A stretch of DNA of 64,000 bases from Oscheius dolichura (GCA_932521035.1 OW051492.1:7502001-7566000); one strand, 5' to 3'; positions 47,101 through 60,080 are shown, numbered from the stretch's first letter. A program made the numbers and translations. The notes: generated from the letters alone by a model not told the origin.

Positions 47101-49856
47101 CCGATGTTGTTGTTATTCCCCGCCTCCTCCCTATAAAAACAGCCATCGTTTTGAATACCCCGCCGCCACGTCCGCAACAGCAAAAGAGAGCGAGAGAGAC
47201 TTTTTTCGCCGTTATCGTTGCCAATCCCCGCCCGGTCACATGCTCGTTGTTGTTGGCCATATAAAGGACGGTGAGTCTAGCCCTCCTCATGCTGTTGTCA
47301 TTCTCCTCCTTCCCCTCACTTTTTTATATGAATAATGAAATTGAAACCGACGAGGACGGACCTACTAGCTACTTGTCTTCCCGTATCTCGAACATATTTT
47401 CTACTCATTATGAGCAGGATAGAGACAGCATCTTCCACAACTTTTCCCGTTTTTGTGGCCACCAATTTTCCCAGTTGAAATCCAACATTTGCCAGGAGAA
47501 CAGCCTGAAAAAGTAGAACTTTGATTCATTTCGGGCGCTTATCAGCCGCTGCCACCTGACCCTTGTCTGCAAAACAAAATTCCCGTAAACAATACTGATA
47601 AGCAACTCGAATGGAAGAATAGGCGCTTGTTCCAGCATCTTTCCCCCCGCTTTTCTGTTATTCCGAAAGTCGTCTTGCCCTTGTTCGACTGTTTGGCCGC
47701 CTCATGTGACGGCCGACCGCCTCTGCGTGTCCGGCCGCCCTCTTCTCTCTTTCGCCCCTTCTCTCTACTTGTTGGCTGTCCTTTTCTCGTAAACATCAGC
47801 TGATGAAAGACATTTTTTCCTCTCTGCCTTTCATCGGCCGCGTTCCCTCCTCTCGTATAATGGCCTACAGTACCCTACTATAATCGGAGACAATCAACGA
47901 CCACACCGAATCGCTTACAGATTTCGGTCCCCCTCTCTGTGCCCAGTTCTTTTTTGACTTGTGTAAGCAGCTGTGTCCGCGTATGGCCATCTGGTCGCAC
48001 TCGCCGATGACATTACGCCTGTCATCTCCCGTCCCCCGTTTCCTCCATCTGCCTTCTTTGGACAATGTCAACAGAGCAAAACAATTATTGAATGAATTTC
48101 AGTTCGCGGAACAGATTCGATCAAGTAAGATGGAGCAAGAAATGAAGGCCGGTCATCTACCAGCGGAGAAAGTCGGCGGCCGACGGGTTATTAACAAAAA
48201 AGAACGACGAGCCTCGGAAAGCGGCGAGAGAACCAATTCCGAATCATCGGGAGAGGACGCCGTCGCCCCACTGGAACAGAAGGATACCACTCTCATGGCT
48301 CAGGTAAAGGACCATGACTCAAATAATAATAACAATATTTAGATGGATCAATCGTATCCAACGGCGGGTGTAAAGGCGAAGCACGAGAAGCCAGTACCAG
48401 TCAATCAATATCAGAACACTCAACCGCCATCGTCTCACGTACGCCAGACTAATTCGGTCTTTCAGCCAAGAAGAATCAACTAGATTAGTCGACATTCTGT
48501 CCTCCGGCCGTAGTACCCCTTCCTTCTTGTAAATAACACGCCCTTCTCTCATTTATTTACGGTGGATCCTCGTCCAGTGTGCGAATTTCTCTTACCGGTT
48601 ATTTGGGACTTAAAAATGACCCCCTGTGGGTCGAACAAAAAAATAATTTTCTCCCTTCTGTCACTTTTTTTTCCGGGATTGTAGTTAATTTTCTTGGTCT
48701 AATAAAGCTTTTGTAATTATTCACTGAATTGTACGTTTATAATTGAAGGTAGATAAAGTTTTGATATTTTCTGAACTGAGCTTTCAGAAAACTTTTTAAA
48801 TATTGCAACGACCTTTTTGTTGGATATTGAAATAAAAAAAGTGCTGTACAAGAATACTCTCTAACAAAGACAGCAGCTTTCCTTTCATTCTAATGCTATG
48901 AGGGTGGACCCTTGTCGGTCCCCCATCACGCTCCCTTCGGGGGTTGTTTTGACCGAGTTCCACGCTTGTTGTCGTGACCGGCTTTCTTGGGAAAAATTAT
49001 CTCATTTGGGCTTACTCGAACCAAAACATGGGCACTTAATCTTAGCTGTCATGAGTTTTACTCTTTGCGATCAATGTTTCTCAGTTCCCTACCCCCTTCA
49101 TGCAAAAAGACCATGAAAACTTGCAACTAACCCTGGTGAAGGATGCATTTGTTAAATGTGAGACACACCGAAGAGCCTGGACGACGGTGGGACTGTGCTC
49201 GGCCTCCAGGAGTTTGCCTATCTGTTCCAGTAGAGTAGAAGACTGCGAGATTGTCAATGCCGTCTCCTAAAATTTCTAAATATATAAAAAATAAACTCAA
49301 AATACTTTATGAGCACACATATTGGCGAGGAGACGTATCAGCGAATATTTGCAGTCATTTGTGGCCAGGGGAGATTCAATTATTTTTACTGAAATAGATA
49401 TTTAAATATAAAAATTGATGTCTACCTGCAATATGGTTGATTCGGACGTGATTCTGTTTCATTTCGAGGCATGCCAACGTCGAGTAGTAGCAACAATTAG
49501 CCAGAATGCCTATCAAATTCTTCAATTCTGCTGGAAACGTTCTAAATTTAAATATATGTAAAGAAATAAAGAAAAGCTTACTCTTCTGTTTCTAACTCCA
49601 TTGACTTTTTTATAAACAACTCAACCACTATTGGGAACAGTCCGGGAGGCTCTTTCGGTGCGACGAAGGACTGCACCGAGCTTCGGTTGGAGAGCTGCTT
49701 CTTGAGGATATGGAGTGCCTCTATCCGCTTTACTTCGTCTGGACTCTTTAGCTGTTCCCTTGTCACAGTCGGCTCTGGTGGTCGGTAAGACGAAGACCGG
49801 CCACTACTGCCAGCCGAGGAGCCGCTGCTTTCCACTTTACGCTTTTTCGCTTCCAT
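44126..49856 (-). CDS. ARMC5-like protein (armadillo repeats plus C-terminal BTB)
   Basis: About 870 residues. The N terminus MEAKKRKVESSGSSAG is basic/Ser-rich, followed by armadillo-type helices (DEVKRIEALHILKKQLSNRS, ELKNLIGILANCCYYSTLA, SLIRLLANMCAHKE, VVQALRCVSHLTNASFTR). A Ser/Pro-rich linker (GYSSPSPRSMSSSGNLSPPS) and further helical repeats come next. A BTB-like segment near the end shows HVLAYISLEDACKNSEYFQG and MFSANMVEKTSGQRVFKF, then FTRFLHWLAGCRDECTKV. ARM repeats followed by BTB is the ARMC5 plan; ARMC5 is a CUL3 adaptor that targets RNA polymerase II. One intron (about 46622-49133) is 2.5 kb and contains an opposite-strand gene; the rest are about 40 bp. Orthology inferred from architecture. 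Confidence 0.65.
46680..48129. other. Large intron of the ARMC5-like gene / upstream region of the nested DAP1 gene
   Basis: No coding exon recognised. On the plus strand TATAAAAA (47132-47139) and TATAAAGG (47260-47267, followed directly by a donor-like GGTGAGT) look like core-promoter and first-exon signals, possibly giving a noncoding leader for the DAP1 gene. Confidence 0.35.
48130..48483 (+). CDS. DAP1 (death-associated protein 1) family protein, nested in an intron
   Basis: Two exons joined over a 42-bp intron (about 48305-48343), about 104 residues. The N terminus EMKAGHLPAEKVGGRRVINK matches the DAP1/DAPL1 signature (KAGHPPAVKAGG in vertebrates). The middle is Ser/Glu-rich, and the C terminus has AKHEKPVPVNQYQNTQPPSS and ends QPRRIN, comparable to the vertebrate HIQQPRK end. 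DAP1 proteins are small, disordered, mTOR-regulated autophagy modulators, and have also been found on dormant ribosomes. The start at 48130 is preferred over upstream codons because homology begins there and TTTCAG precedes it by 26 bases. It lies on the strand opposite to its host intron. Confidence 0.82.
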
Positions 49857-51278
49857 TTTCTGAAAATTGCAAATAAAAAGAGAAAAAAAAATTTATATAT
49901 AAGAGGTATGAGGAATATGACGTGTTGTCGTATGACATTTCGAAGAAGCACCAAAAAATACGAAAATGATGCAAATTTGGATCCGAAGAGCAATAGCAGA
50001 GAGAGAGAGACGGCAAAAACAGTAGAAAGGCGTAGGAGATGTCGAGGTGGCCCGAACTGCCGAGATCTTACGGGTGCGGCGCCAGGAATTTCCCATTGTC
50101 GGTATGTTTCCCACGGACAATATGGAATAAGAACAATACTGTTGGATAGAGGATAGCCATTTCCATGTGATTTTTCCAGGAGATTCTCCTCCTCCATGGC
50201 TCCGTGTCCTCCTCTTCCCCTTTCTGCTTCACGTGTCCCTCGCTTCCGCTTCGCTTTTCCCTTCGGACGGTTCGATAGTCCGCCGAGCACCGACAAAAGC
50301 GTGTCTCCCCCACATCTCCAGCTGCTTCCCCCTCCATCCTCTTATTTTCTAGATAGAAGTTCCTTCGAGATGGTGGTGTCTCTGCGTGTCCGTCACTCCC
50401 CAGTCGCCCGGTACTCTCCGTCTCCCGAATACGAATTCCGTTCTTCCGAGTAAGTTACATTAAAACGGAACAGCTCTCTCCCTCTCCTTCGCTACCAATC
50501 GAAACCTGCCAGTAGCCCGTGCCATGCACCCGAAAGGCGCCAACGGGAAAGGAACACCAGAATCGGGTCAGGATAATTTCGGCGGGATAATCAGACAGTT
50601 CAAATGGCGACTTCTTTCTCGGGGGGCCCGTGGATGTTCCCGGGGTCGGCGGTCCCATTCAAACGGGGGGAAAGCCGTCCTCCCGCGGGGTCAACGGCCC
50701 CCGACACCGGGTGCGGGGCCGGGGGCTTCTCCTCCCCGGGTAGGGGGTGACTTTTCGATGGAGGGAAAGAGGTCCTACCTCAGTGGTGGTACTCTCCCGT
50801 GGAATGGATTTATTGACGGGGGAGGGTGGCTGGCTGGGGGGAGAGAGCGCCCGGCCGGGTCACCCCGACGAGAGGCGCACATTCGGTGTATTTCCCAGTC
50901 GGGGCCCTCCTTGCCGGCCGTGCTCTCTCGCCGCGAGACGCACCATTCCCCACTGGACGAGCGCTATCTTTACTTTTTCAAATTTTTACGTAGACATATA
51001 CATTTTGCCCGCTCGATTTAAATAGTAGCTACCGTATCCGGCTGTTATATTTATTATTAAAGAGGGGTCGAGCTTAACCAGTCGGCCCCTCGGCTGGTTT
51101 CCCGCCGGCGAACGCATGGTTTTATTGATTTATGTGCCTATAGCTACCGACTGACCCGACGCTAGCCGAATTGACCATTTCCCCCTCCAATCCATGATAT
51201 ATTCCCTTTGCCGGGAACTCGTACCCACTTGAATTTCATTTTAAATTGAAACTTGGAAATCTGTTCAGGACCCAGACG
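49857..51278. other. Upstream region and probable noncoding first exon of pbrm-1
   Basis: A possible first exon ends at the donor near 50451 and contains an in-frame ATG at 50370 that would add about 30 residues (MVVSLRVRHSPVARYSPSPE). The intron to 51268 is about 815 bp, GC-rich and without gene content. A single arm of the hairpin repeat is at 50057-50079. Confidence 0.4.
50057..50079. repeat. Single arm of the hairpin repeat family
   Basis: CTGCCGAGATCTTACGGGTG plus CGG matches the right arm at 38526-38547 almost exactly. No matching left arm was found within about 150 bp, so this is a solo or truncated copy. Confidence 0.6.
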
Positions 51279-54200
51279 ATGAGTACCAAAAGGAAACGAC
51301 CTATTGAGGAAGTCGAGAACTCACAACCGGGTACCCCGTCGGCCAAGAAACGCAAGGGGCGGATAACCAATGCCGAGAAGGAAAAGATCCACGCCGAGGT
51401 GGGAACCGCTCTTTAATTATTTTAATTTTATATTTTATAGATGAAAAAAGCTCGGGGCGTTCTCCAAGTTTTGAAAACACCAAAAGGCGGGAATAAAGAC
51501 GTCACGGAGCATTTTATTCGGACACCGTCGAGGAGGTGGGTCATTTTGGGAGAGTAGACAAAGAGGGGATTATAGGACAGACCCACAGTATTATAAGACG
51601 GTGAAGAGTCCGATAGACTTGACCAGGATACAGCAGAAGATCAACGCCAGCGAGTATCGGACATTCGAGGAATTCTGCGAGGACGTCGAACTACTCGTCG
51701 AAAACTCGAAGAACTACTATAATGTGGGGATTTATAGATATTAATTAGAGAGTTGAATGTTTAGGAGGCAACAGAAGAACATAAAGACGCCCAGGAACTG
51801 TATAATATATATAAGGAGGCCAAGGAACGCGTCGAGCAGGGCCTGCCCTTCTCTGACGAGGAGGAGGAGGACGAGGACGAGGACGGCGCCAGTACCGCCG
51901 CCTCCAGCACCGGCCCAGCTCAGTAATCCCCCTTTCCTCTTCATTTAAAGTACGGTATTCAGTTCGATCTCCTCGGGAAGAGTCAGCCGAGCCTCGAATA
52001 TGTCAGAAGACAGTGTGGAGCCTCTCTGGGTGGATGACATCATCTGCGGCATACTCGAACTGACCGACAAGTCCGGCCGCCTCCTGTCTCCTCCCTTTAG
52101 GGTCCTACAACCAAAAGAGGTTGGTTATCTCGCTGCTTTATTTAAAAGACTACTTTATAGGAATTCCCGATATATTACGAGAAGATAAAAAACCCGATAG
52201 ATTTGAAACGGATAGCCCAGAAAGGCCGGGCCGGCGAGTACAAGTTCATGGGCGAACTGGAGGCCGACATCCGGCTGCTCTGCAAAAATGCACAGGTATT
52301 TCCTCCCTTTTGGATCAGATAAATGAGAATTCAAGCAATTTTCTGGAAAGACTTCGGATATTTATAAGGACGCCTCGGCGATTGTCGATTATTTCAAGGA
52401 GAAGAGCGAACAGGTCATGGAGAAGGGAGTCCACAACAGGAGGCGGGTGGATGTCGTCCTCCAGTTGAGAGATAATTTCAGGAGGGAGAAGGCCATCAAT
52501 CAGGTGAACGCCCTCCTCGCCCAGGAAGCCTCGAACGCCGACGTGGACTACAGCGAAGACAGCGAGGAGGACGAGGACATGAAGGACAGCACCGATCCGT
52601 TGTGGAAGCTCTACTGGACCCTGAGGAACGAGCCGAACCCGAAGGAGAAGGGCGCTCTCCTCTCGGATCCCTTCGTCGAGCTGCCCTCCAAATCGTAAGT
52701 CTCCCTCTTCTGCCAATCCATCCTCCCCGGTTCAGTTGTTACCCGGACTACTACGACGACATCAAGCAGCCGATGTCCTTCTTTATGATTCACAAGACCC
52801 TCAAGAGGAAGGGCTACGCCTCCCTCGTCGACATGTTAAAGGATTGTATGCAGATATTCGCCAACGCCTGCGAGTATAACATCGAGACCTCGGCCTATTA
52901 CATCGCCGCCAAGAAATTGGAAGAGCTGGCCCTGAAGAAGGCCGCCGAACTCCAGCCCGGCATCGATATTACGGTACTTTTCTCCTCCTTTTGACTGATT
53001 CCTCTCGTCTTACAGGTTTTTGATAAGAAGCCGACGGTGCAGGTCGCCTCTCCCAGTCCAAAAGTCAAGGCTCCCAAGCCGAAAGTGATCAAAATTAAAC
53101 AAGAAGTCCCGGATAGCAGCTCGGACGAGAAGGTATGACTTTCCCCTGTTAATAAGGAGTAAATTCTTTCGTTGTAGGACTCTTTGAGTACTCCTCCACC
53201 TTCAAAAAAGAAGTGGACCCCGAGGAAGCAACGCCCGATCTCGACCGGGATGACCGCGGAACACCTCGCGGCGCCGGGGAGGCCGGGCAGGAAGAGCATG
53301 GACGAGCTGATGCTCCGCTTTCGACAGAAACTCGTCGTCTTCTGGGACCTGCTCTACAATTACAGGGTACTGTATCCCTCTTTTAAAGTAGCAATCAATT
53401 AACAGGAGGGAGACTACTGGCCAATCGGGGCATTCATGGACCTGCCCAAGGTGAAAGAGTACCCGGACTACTACGACGTCATCAGCCATCCCATCGACAT
53501 GAAGGAGATCAGGAAGAAGATCGAGAACAACAAGGTTAGACTGTTTCTAGCCCCGTTTAAATGACCGGCTACAGTATGACTCATCCACCCAGCTGATGGC
53601 CGACCTGGAGCTGATGTTCGCCAATGCGCGGACCTTCAACGACCCGGGGTCACAGATCGTCAACGACGCGGCAAGGCTCGAGCAGATGGTCATCACGGCA
53701 CACGGCAACACAAAGGACGCTCCAATCGAGAGTCCCGTCTCGTTGAAGGAGAAATTCGGGTGAGTGAGCACGAGGGGAGGAGGCGCCTGAGGACCGGACA
53801 GACCACGTAGTGTGTAGGCTACCACTTGCTTACCTCAACTGACCTGTCAAGTGTGGTTTCTACTGAGATTAAAGAGATTATCCTCCTTTTTAACCTCTAT
53901 CTCTCCCTTTGCCTAACCTTCTATGTTAATCTCTTCTCCAGTTGGCTCAAGACGAAGCTCACCGAGCCGAGACGCCGCCGCACCGGCGAGAACGGCCTCG
54001 CCTCGCCGTCTGCCTTCTCGCACACGAACGGTTGCAACGGCTTCTCCGACGATGACTCGTCCAACTCCTCCTCCATTAGGTATATCGGCATGTCTCCTCT
54101 TCTCCTGATCCGCACCGCCTCATGTCCCCCTCCAAGTGCATGTCTCTGTCGTGTCCCCCAGATGAGGCCACACTTGCCACTCACCAACAATTATATTTCT

Positions 54201-57200
54201 AGATGTTGTTGTTCTCGCTTGCCTGAAATGATTTTATGTTAGCTGACGGCTTATTTTATGTTTTATAGAACTGTCCTTTTCAGATCGCCGGCTCCTTCCC
54301 ACACTCCCAAGGCCACCAAAGGCAAAGGCGACAAGAGCAAGATGGAGCACATGATCGCCCGGTGAGATTGGCCTTCTTTTTTACTGAATCTCTTATTTCT
54401 AGACTTCCACTCGATCAGCAGAGAATGTGGAGACTGTTCAATTCCCTCCGAGATCACCGGGACGAGGACGGCCGCAAGCTATCCACGGCATTCCTCCGCC
54501 TCCCAACCAGAGAGGTACGGTACTTTTATTGCTCTATTTATGGGATTGTAGGAATATCCGGATTATTATGAAGTGATCAAGAAGCCCATGGATATGCAGA
54601 GGATACAGCAGAGACTGAACGGACAGGGCTACGCCTCCTGGACGGACATCGTGGCCGACTTCAGCCTGATGCTGGACAACGCCTGCAAATACAACGAGAC
54701 CGACAGCCAGATATACAAGGTAGATTTTGGTTGAAATTTAAAGAATGGAGAGAATTCTAGGACGCCGTCTCCCTGCAAAGAGTCCTCCTTGAGAAGAAGA
54801 TGGAACTCGGCGCGGCAGACGACGCCATGCCTCGGGTGCAAGTGGAGATACGGACCATGTTCACCAATATATTCCATGCTGTCTTCAGTAAAAAGGTATG
54901 TTTTAGATGAGAAACTATTTATCGTTTTACTAGGACCCCAAAGGCCGGTGTAGAAGTGACTCATTTGCCGATCTGCCGGACATCCTGAAGAGCAAGGGAC
55001 TACCCCCAGACGATCTCCCGTTCACTTTTGACCAGATCAAGAGGAACATCGACAAGTCCCGCTACCGGCGACTGGACCGTTTCCAGAGGGATTTCTTCGA
55101 TCTGTTCGAGAAGGCCCGCCTCTATTCCCCACCGGATTCAAAACTCTTCGAGGACGCCGAGGAATTGCAGCTGGTCTTCCTCCGAGAGAGAGACCACCAC
55201 TGCAAGTCCGTTCTCGTCTCGGATGCGTATTCCATCGTCGAGGGGGTGAGTATCTTCACTTTATCCCGTCTAAATAGAGGATATTTAGAAAGTAAGGGAA
55301 GAGTGTGAGATACTGAGGAAGCAGAAACTAAAGAACTCGGAGCATTCGAACGAGGAGAGACGGGACAGCATGGACGTGATCGAGAAGGAGGACGGCGAGA
55401 TAGACATCCCCACACTGGCTGTCAAGGACGCCATCTACACTGTCCCCTGCTATGTCTACGTAGCTCGGGGAGACGACAACTCGAAGGGACGACCACACAT
55501 TATGAGGATAGAGAGGATATTCCGGAACGAGAGCGGACACAACATGGTCCACGGGTTCTGGGTCTACCGGCCGAATGAGACCCTTCACCTGCCGAAGAGG
55601 CGCTTCCTCGAGAAGGAGGTCTTCCTCACGCCCTTCCAGGACAACGTGCTGGCCGAGAGACTCCAAGGCATCTGCCAGGTCGTCTCCCTCAAGACCTACG
55701 TGAACAATGAGATATTCGGCTTCGAGGCCAAGGATCTCTACGTGTGCGAGTCGAAATATCTGGGCAAGCCGAAATACTTCGTCAAGATCAAGGCCTGGGA
55801 CTACCCGGAGGAGGAGGAGAAACTAAAGAAGCTGCCGAGGGAGAAGCCACTGGAACCGATCTCTTTCCCCTCCTCTGTCATTAAATCCGAGATGGAGGTG
55901 ATGGAGGATGGTCAGTCGAGCCAGACTAGCTCGAGTTCGGAGGAGGATGATCGCCTCCGGGACAGCATCATCCTGGACATCGAGAGGCCCGAGGTCAAGT
56001 CCGGCCAGGAAGCCGACGCTGACGGACGGACCTACTTCAACCAGATGCTGACCAAGTGCGGAAAGCACTACGCCTGTGGCGACTTCGTCCTCGTCTTCAA
56101 TCCACAGCGGCCGTATTGCGACGTGATGAGGGTGGACAGACTGTGGCGACAGGCAGAGTAGGCCCTTTATAGGCATCAGATACTCAGTTTATCATTTTAG
56201 TGGAAGTGAATGGTTCAGTGGAGGATGGTTCGCCCGTCCGTCGGATGTCACCCACGACCAGGGACGGATGTTCTACGTGCGGGAGGTGTTCGCCGTCCAC
56301 CAGCCAGACCAGACGAGGCGCGTCGACGACATCCAGAACCACTGCGCTGTCCTGACCGCCAAGGAGTACATCAAACGTAAGTTATCGTCCCTTTTCCGCT
56401 GCTATTTCTCATCTTTCAGAGAGGCCGACGGAGGTTCCCGAATGCGATGTCTTTGTCTGTGAGAATCGCATCGCCGGCCGGCCACTACAAAAAGGCGAGC
56501 AGTCGTCGATCTTCCCCCTGCCGAGTCACAAATGCCCGGAAGAGGAGCCACCCGAGGGTGAAGCCCTGCACATCGACTCGTGTGTTCAGCTGAAGAGAAT
56601 GAGGGTAAGTGGTGGACAGGGAGACCAGAGGGAGGATGAACCCGACGGGCAGGCGTCAGTGACGTCGCGTGGGAAAGTGTAGCGCCGTGGGAATGTTGTT
56701 CCACTCTCCAGAGAGAGAAAAGGGCGGCAGAGAGCGGCCTGCCTAGAACTTTACCTGCCCCTTCTTGGCCCGGGCCCCCCGGGTAGGGATTGCCTCCTCC
56801 TTCCACTCCTCCCAGTTAATTTCCCGGTTTTCCCCAACTGTTTTATGTAGAATTCGGTCAGGGTTGGATGAAATTTTGCGAGTTCCAAAGTTACACTATC
56901 GTTTATTGGATCGCTAAATCTGTTAGGGACGAGAGAGTGCGGCCGGCGGAGAGACGCAGCCCGATCTCGGGGTTGGGGGAATAATTCCCACCGCGGACGA
57001 CTGTTTGCCGCTGCCCGATAGGCCATCGATTTGTGAAAAGGGCGGGAAATAGCAGGGGCGCGGGAGAGACGCAGAGCTGAAGTGGCGTGTGGTGCGAGGA
57101 CTAGCACGGAACCCTTTGTGACGAGACAATGGCGGAGCCAGAGACGGAGACACCGAGCGCGGCAGCCAGTCAGCACGCGGATGGCAGAGGGCCGCCAGAG

Positions 57201-60080
57201 ATAAGAGCGTGGGGGGTGCCGCTGCGCTGTGTCTCCCCCGCCACCCAGCAGCGACGCGGCCCCGCTCTTCCCGCGGTCACAGCGAGCCCAGCGGCGACTA
57301 CGTGTTATGCTGGCTGCGATTGTCGCGACGGCGACAACGCGACTCGGTGGCGAGAGTCGCGTTGGGTCAGGCCAAGTCGCCGCCGTACCCCTCGCGCTGC
57401 TGGCCGAATGCCCCAGCCCCCCTCTTCCGCGAATTATTGCTTTCCAATGGCGGGAAAGTTCCCTGGCTGGTTCGATGATCTCGCGTCCCTCGCCTGCCGT
57501 TCCTCCTGTCCAGTCCTCGCCTCGTCCTCCCAATTCCAGCTGACATTGAAAATGCCGTTCCCCCTAATCCATTGGTATTTTGCTCTCTCGGAAAATAACC
57601 CAAAGTCTTTCTTTCCCCCGCTGACCTCTGAGCCCGTCGCGTGGGTTTCCTCCCGTCCAAAGCGCTGTCCCCCTTCCGAAAGCGAGTCCAGGTACACTAA
57701 TCGATAATTTCCTCCTTTTCCTCTGATCTCCTCCGAGTACAGTCCCCCGATGGCCGTCGTCCAGTTTGTTTGATTTGACCGTCTTTTGTGACCCCTAAAA
57801 ATGCCTCGCCTCCTCCCAGGGTCGTCTTCTTGAATTTCAATCTGCCTCCGGCTATTTACCGTCTCCTTCCAGCAATACAAGAACGGCAGCCTCGTCTCGG
57901 ATCCGGAACTGTTCCTGTTCAAGCAGCCCATTGCCATGGAGAAGGAGATGTCTCCTCTGCTGAAGAACGACGTCGCCGTGCCGCTGGATCCCCTGGACAT
58001 GGACATGTTGGACGAGGACACCGACGGGGCCGAGTCCGTCACCAGCAGCAAGGTGAGTCCACCCCCGTCCTCCTCTCCTCACCTCCTCCTCCATTTTCAG
58101 CCAGAAATGAATAATTGGCTAGCCAACCAGCCCAAGCTGACCGCCAAGTCCAAGTCCGGCTACATTTTGTTCTCAGCAGAGATCAGAAAAAGAATTATGC
58201 ATGAGAATCCGGAAGCCGGCTTTGGGGAAGTCTCAAAGATTGTCGGCATCGAGGTAAGCCAGCTGTTTTTAAAGGTCTAACACTATCTCGTCTTCAGTGG
58301 AAAAAGTTATCCGAGGAGCAGAAGAGACAATACGAAGTACGGGCCGAGTTCATCGCAACGGAGCGGCAGAAACAAGAGGTGGCCCGGGCTGCCCTCAAGG
58401 ATCAGCTCCAGCCCGGGCAGATCCGCGTCTACCACTGCAAGTGGGCCAATTGCGACTCGCAATTCGACCAGGAGAACGGCCTCTACGAGCACATCGTTCA
58501 ACATCATACCAGCCAGATTATTAGTGAGTTGATCTCTTCGTTTCGGGACCAGTTTGTCGACCAGACTAGGGTAGCCGTTGGGTAAGGCTGCTCTATTCGC
58601 GATCTCCTCCCGTTGTTGTTGTTCAGCGGGGTTTTAGGCCATCTTTAGACGAAAAGAGGATCGTCCTTGGGAGGCAAAAAACCAGATTAGGAAATATTTC
58701 TCTTTTCACTTGAAATCAAGGGCAGGGAGGAGAGAGTGTCATACTCGTAATAGACCGGGAGGAGGCACTTGTCCTTTTTGGGGATTCTATAAAAGAGAGA
58801 TATTTCAGTGGACAGCGACAACCAATACGTCTGTATGTGGATAACGTGTCTCCGTAACCGGAAGGACGGCAAGCCGTTCCCCTCCCTGCCGCGTCTCCAC
58901 CGACACATGAAGGAGAAGCACGTGAACAGCTCCGTCCGGAACATGCTCCAGAGCCAAGTGGGCAAGAACTTCTACAAGCTCGTCACCAACCAAGGCCCCT
59001 CCGGAGACGTAGGCCCCTTCAATTCCAGTTCATCCTTTCTTCAGAATTACCACCTGGTACACATGCCCTTCGCGAGAGGACTCAACGGAGCGGGCGGCCC
59101 TCCTCCCACCCCGAACCACCAGACTCCTCATCTGAATGGCCATCCTCCCGCCCCGATAGCCATCAACGGAGACCATCACGGCTCGCCGGCTGTCCACCAC
59201 CCCCAGCAGCCTCATCAGCCCGTCCAGTATGCCCACCAGCAGCCGTCCTCCTCCCATCATCCTCCTCAGGTACCTGTCCTCCCCCTAATTCAGTATACCC
59301 CCTCCTTTCAGCCTCATCCCTCGTCCTCCCAGATGGTCCCCCAATCCGAGGCTGGCCGTCTCGTCGTCAAGATGCCTGCCGGAGCTGAGCCGGTCTTTGT
59401 CCATATGCCTTCTTCTTTCATGTCCAGACGGGTACTTCATTCCGAGTCATATTTGAGGTATCCCCCTAATTGGGTATCCTACAGTAACCCGTTTCAGATA
59501 CATTGAGTCATTATCCAATAATCGCCAAAGAACAGTAAGTCATTGGGAAAGGTGTCTGAATGCCAACTACCGCAATATGCCGCCACACCAGCAGAGTAAG
59601 AAGAATCTCCCCGTCCACTGGATCAAGGTATGCTCTCGGAACATTTTTCCACGTTCATTTATTCTCAAAAATACCGTATCCCTCAATTTGGAGAGGATTC
59701 GCCCGCCGCCTTTTCAATTGGCGCGCCTTCAAGGAGGAGAGGACGCCATTATACCATTCTTGGGCCATCAATTTTCGAGTTCTGAGCATTAAAAAAGGGC
59801 CTCTGGAGGATGTTTTGTACAGTTAAAAAGTTAAAAAAAGCGAGAAATACGTTCTGTGGTCTGAAATGCGCGCATCCTTCAAATTTCCCCTGTTTTGGCC
59901 GAATTACTGTAAAATCTCATCTGAATTTAACTAGAGTATTCCATTTTTCAGCAAGACGCCCTGGGTCGCAACGTGGTGCCAGAAGACGACGTGGTGAAGG
60001 CCCTCTGGCGGCTACGGGACCAGATGCTCGAGTCCGGGCTGGGCATGTCGACGGAACGCGACTACCACGGCGTGTTGTAG
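51279..60080 (+). CDS. pbrm-1: Polybromo-1 (PBAF chromatin-remodelling subunit)
   Basis: Roughly 1,800 residues in some 25 exons. N terminus MSTKRKRPIEE. Six bromodomains (about 51420-51790, 52000-52410, 52590-52970, 53300-53710, 54400-54800, 54930-55200), with cores such as DPQYYKTVKSPIDLTRIQQK, CYPDYYDDIKQPMSFFMI, EYPDYYDVISHPIDMKEIRK and EYPDYYEVIKKPMDMQRIQQ; the sixth is diverged and lacks the usual YPDYY. Two BAH domains (about 55400-55800 and 56040-56420). An HMG box (SKSGYILFSAEIRKRIMHEN to IEWKKLSEEQKRQYE). Two C2H2 fingers (YHCKWANCDSQF and YVCMWITCLRN with HRHMKEKH). A Pro/His-rich linker leads to the conserved polybromo C-terminal block (RRVLHSESYLRYIES ... VVKALWRLRDQMLE). An intron of about 1.27 kb (56605-57870) separates the second BAH from the HMG box. 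Reads acetylated histones in the PBAF complex. Confidence 0.95.
56605..57870. other. Unusually large pbrm-1 intron with possible internal promoter
   Basis: Most introns here are 35-50 bp, but this one is about 1.27 kb and GC-rich. It carries GAGAGACGCAG twice (56949-56959 and 57064-57074), an inverted repeat CGCGACTC/GAGTCGCG (57338-57361) and a long open frame (57129-57707) without similarity to known proteins. Confidence 0.4.

Noticed and set aside
48898-49116. Open frame next to the nested DAP1 gene
   Set aside because: No similarity, lies within the large ARMC5-like intron and lacks exon partners.
52560-52590. Acidic runs in pbrm-1 and CHD1L considered as low-complexity insertion repeats
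   Set aside because: They stay in frame and occur at linkers expected to be acidic in these families.
57129-57707. 192-codon open frame in the pbrm-1 intron
   Set aside because: Arg/Pro/Ala-biased composition typical of GC-rich noncoding DNA and no similarity; kept only as part of the intron note.
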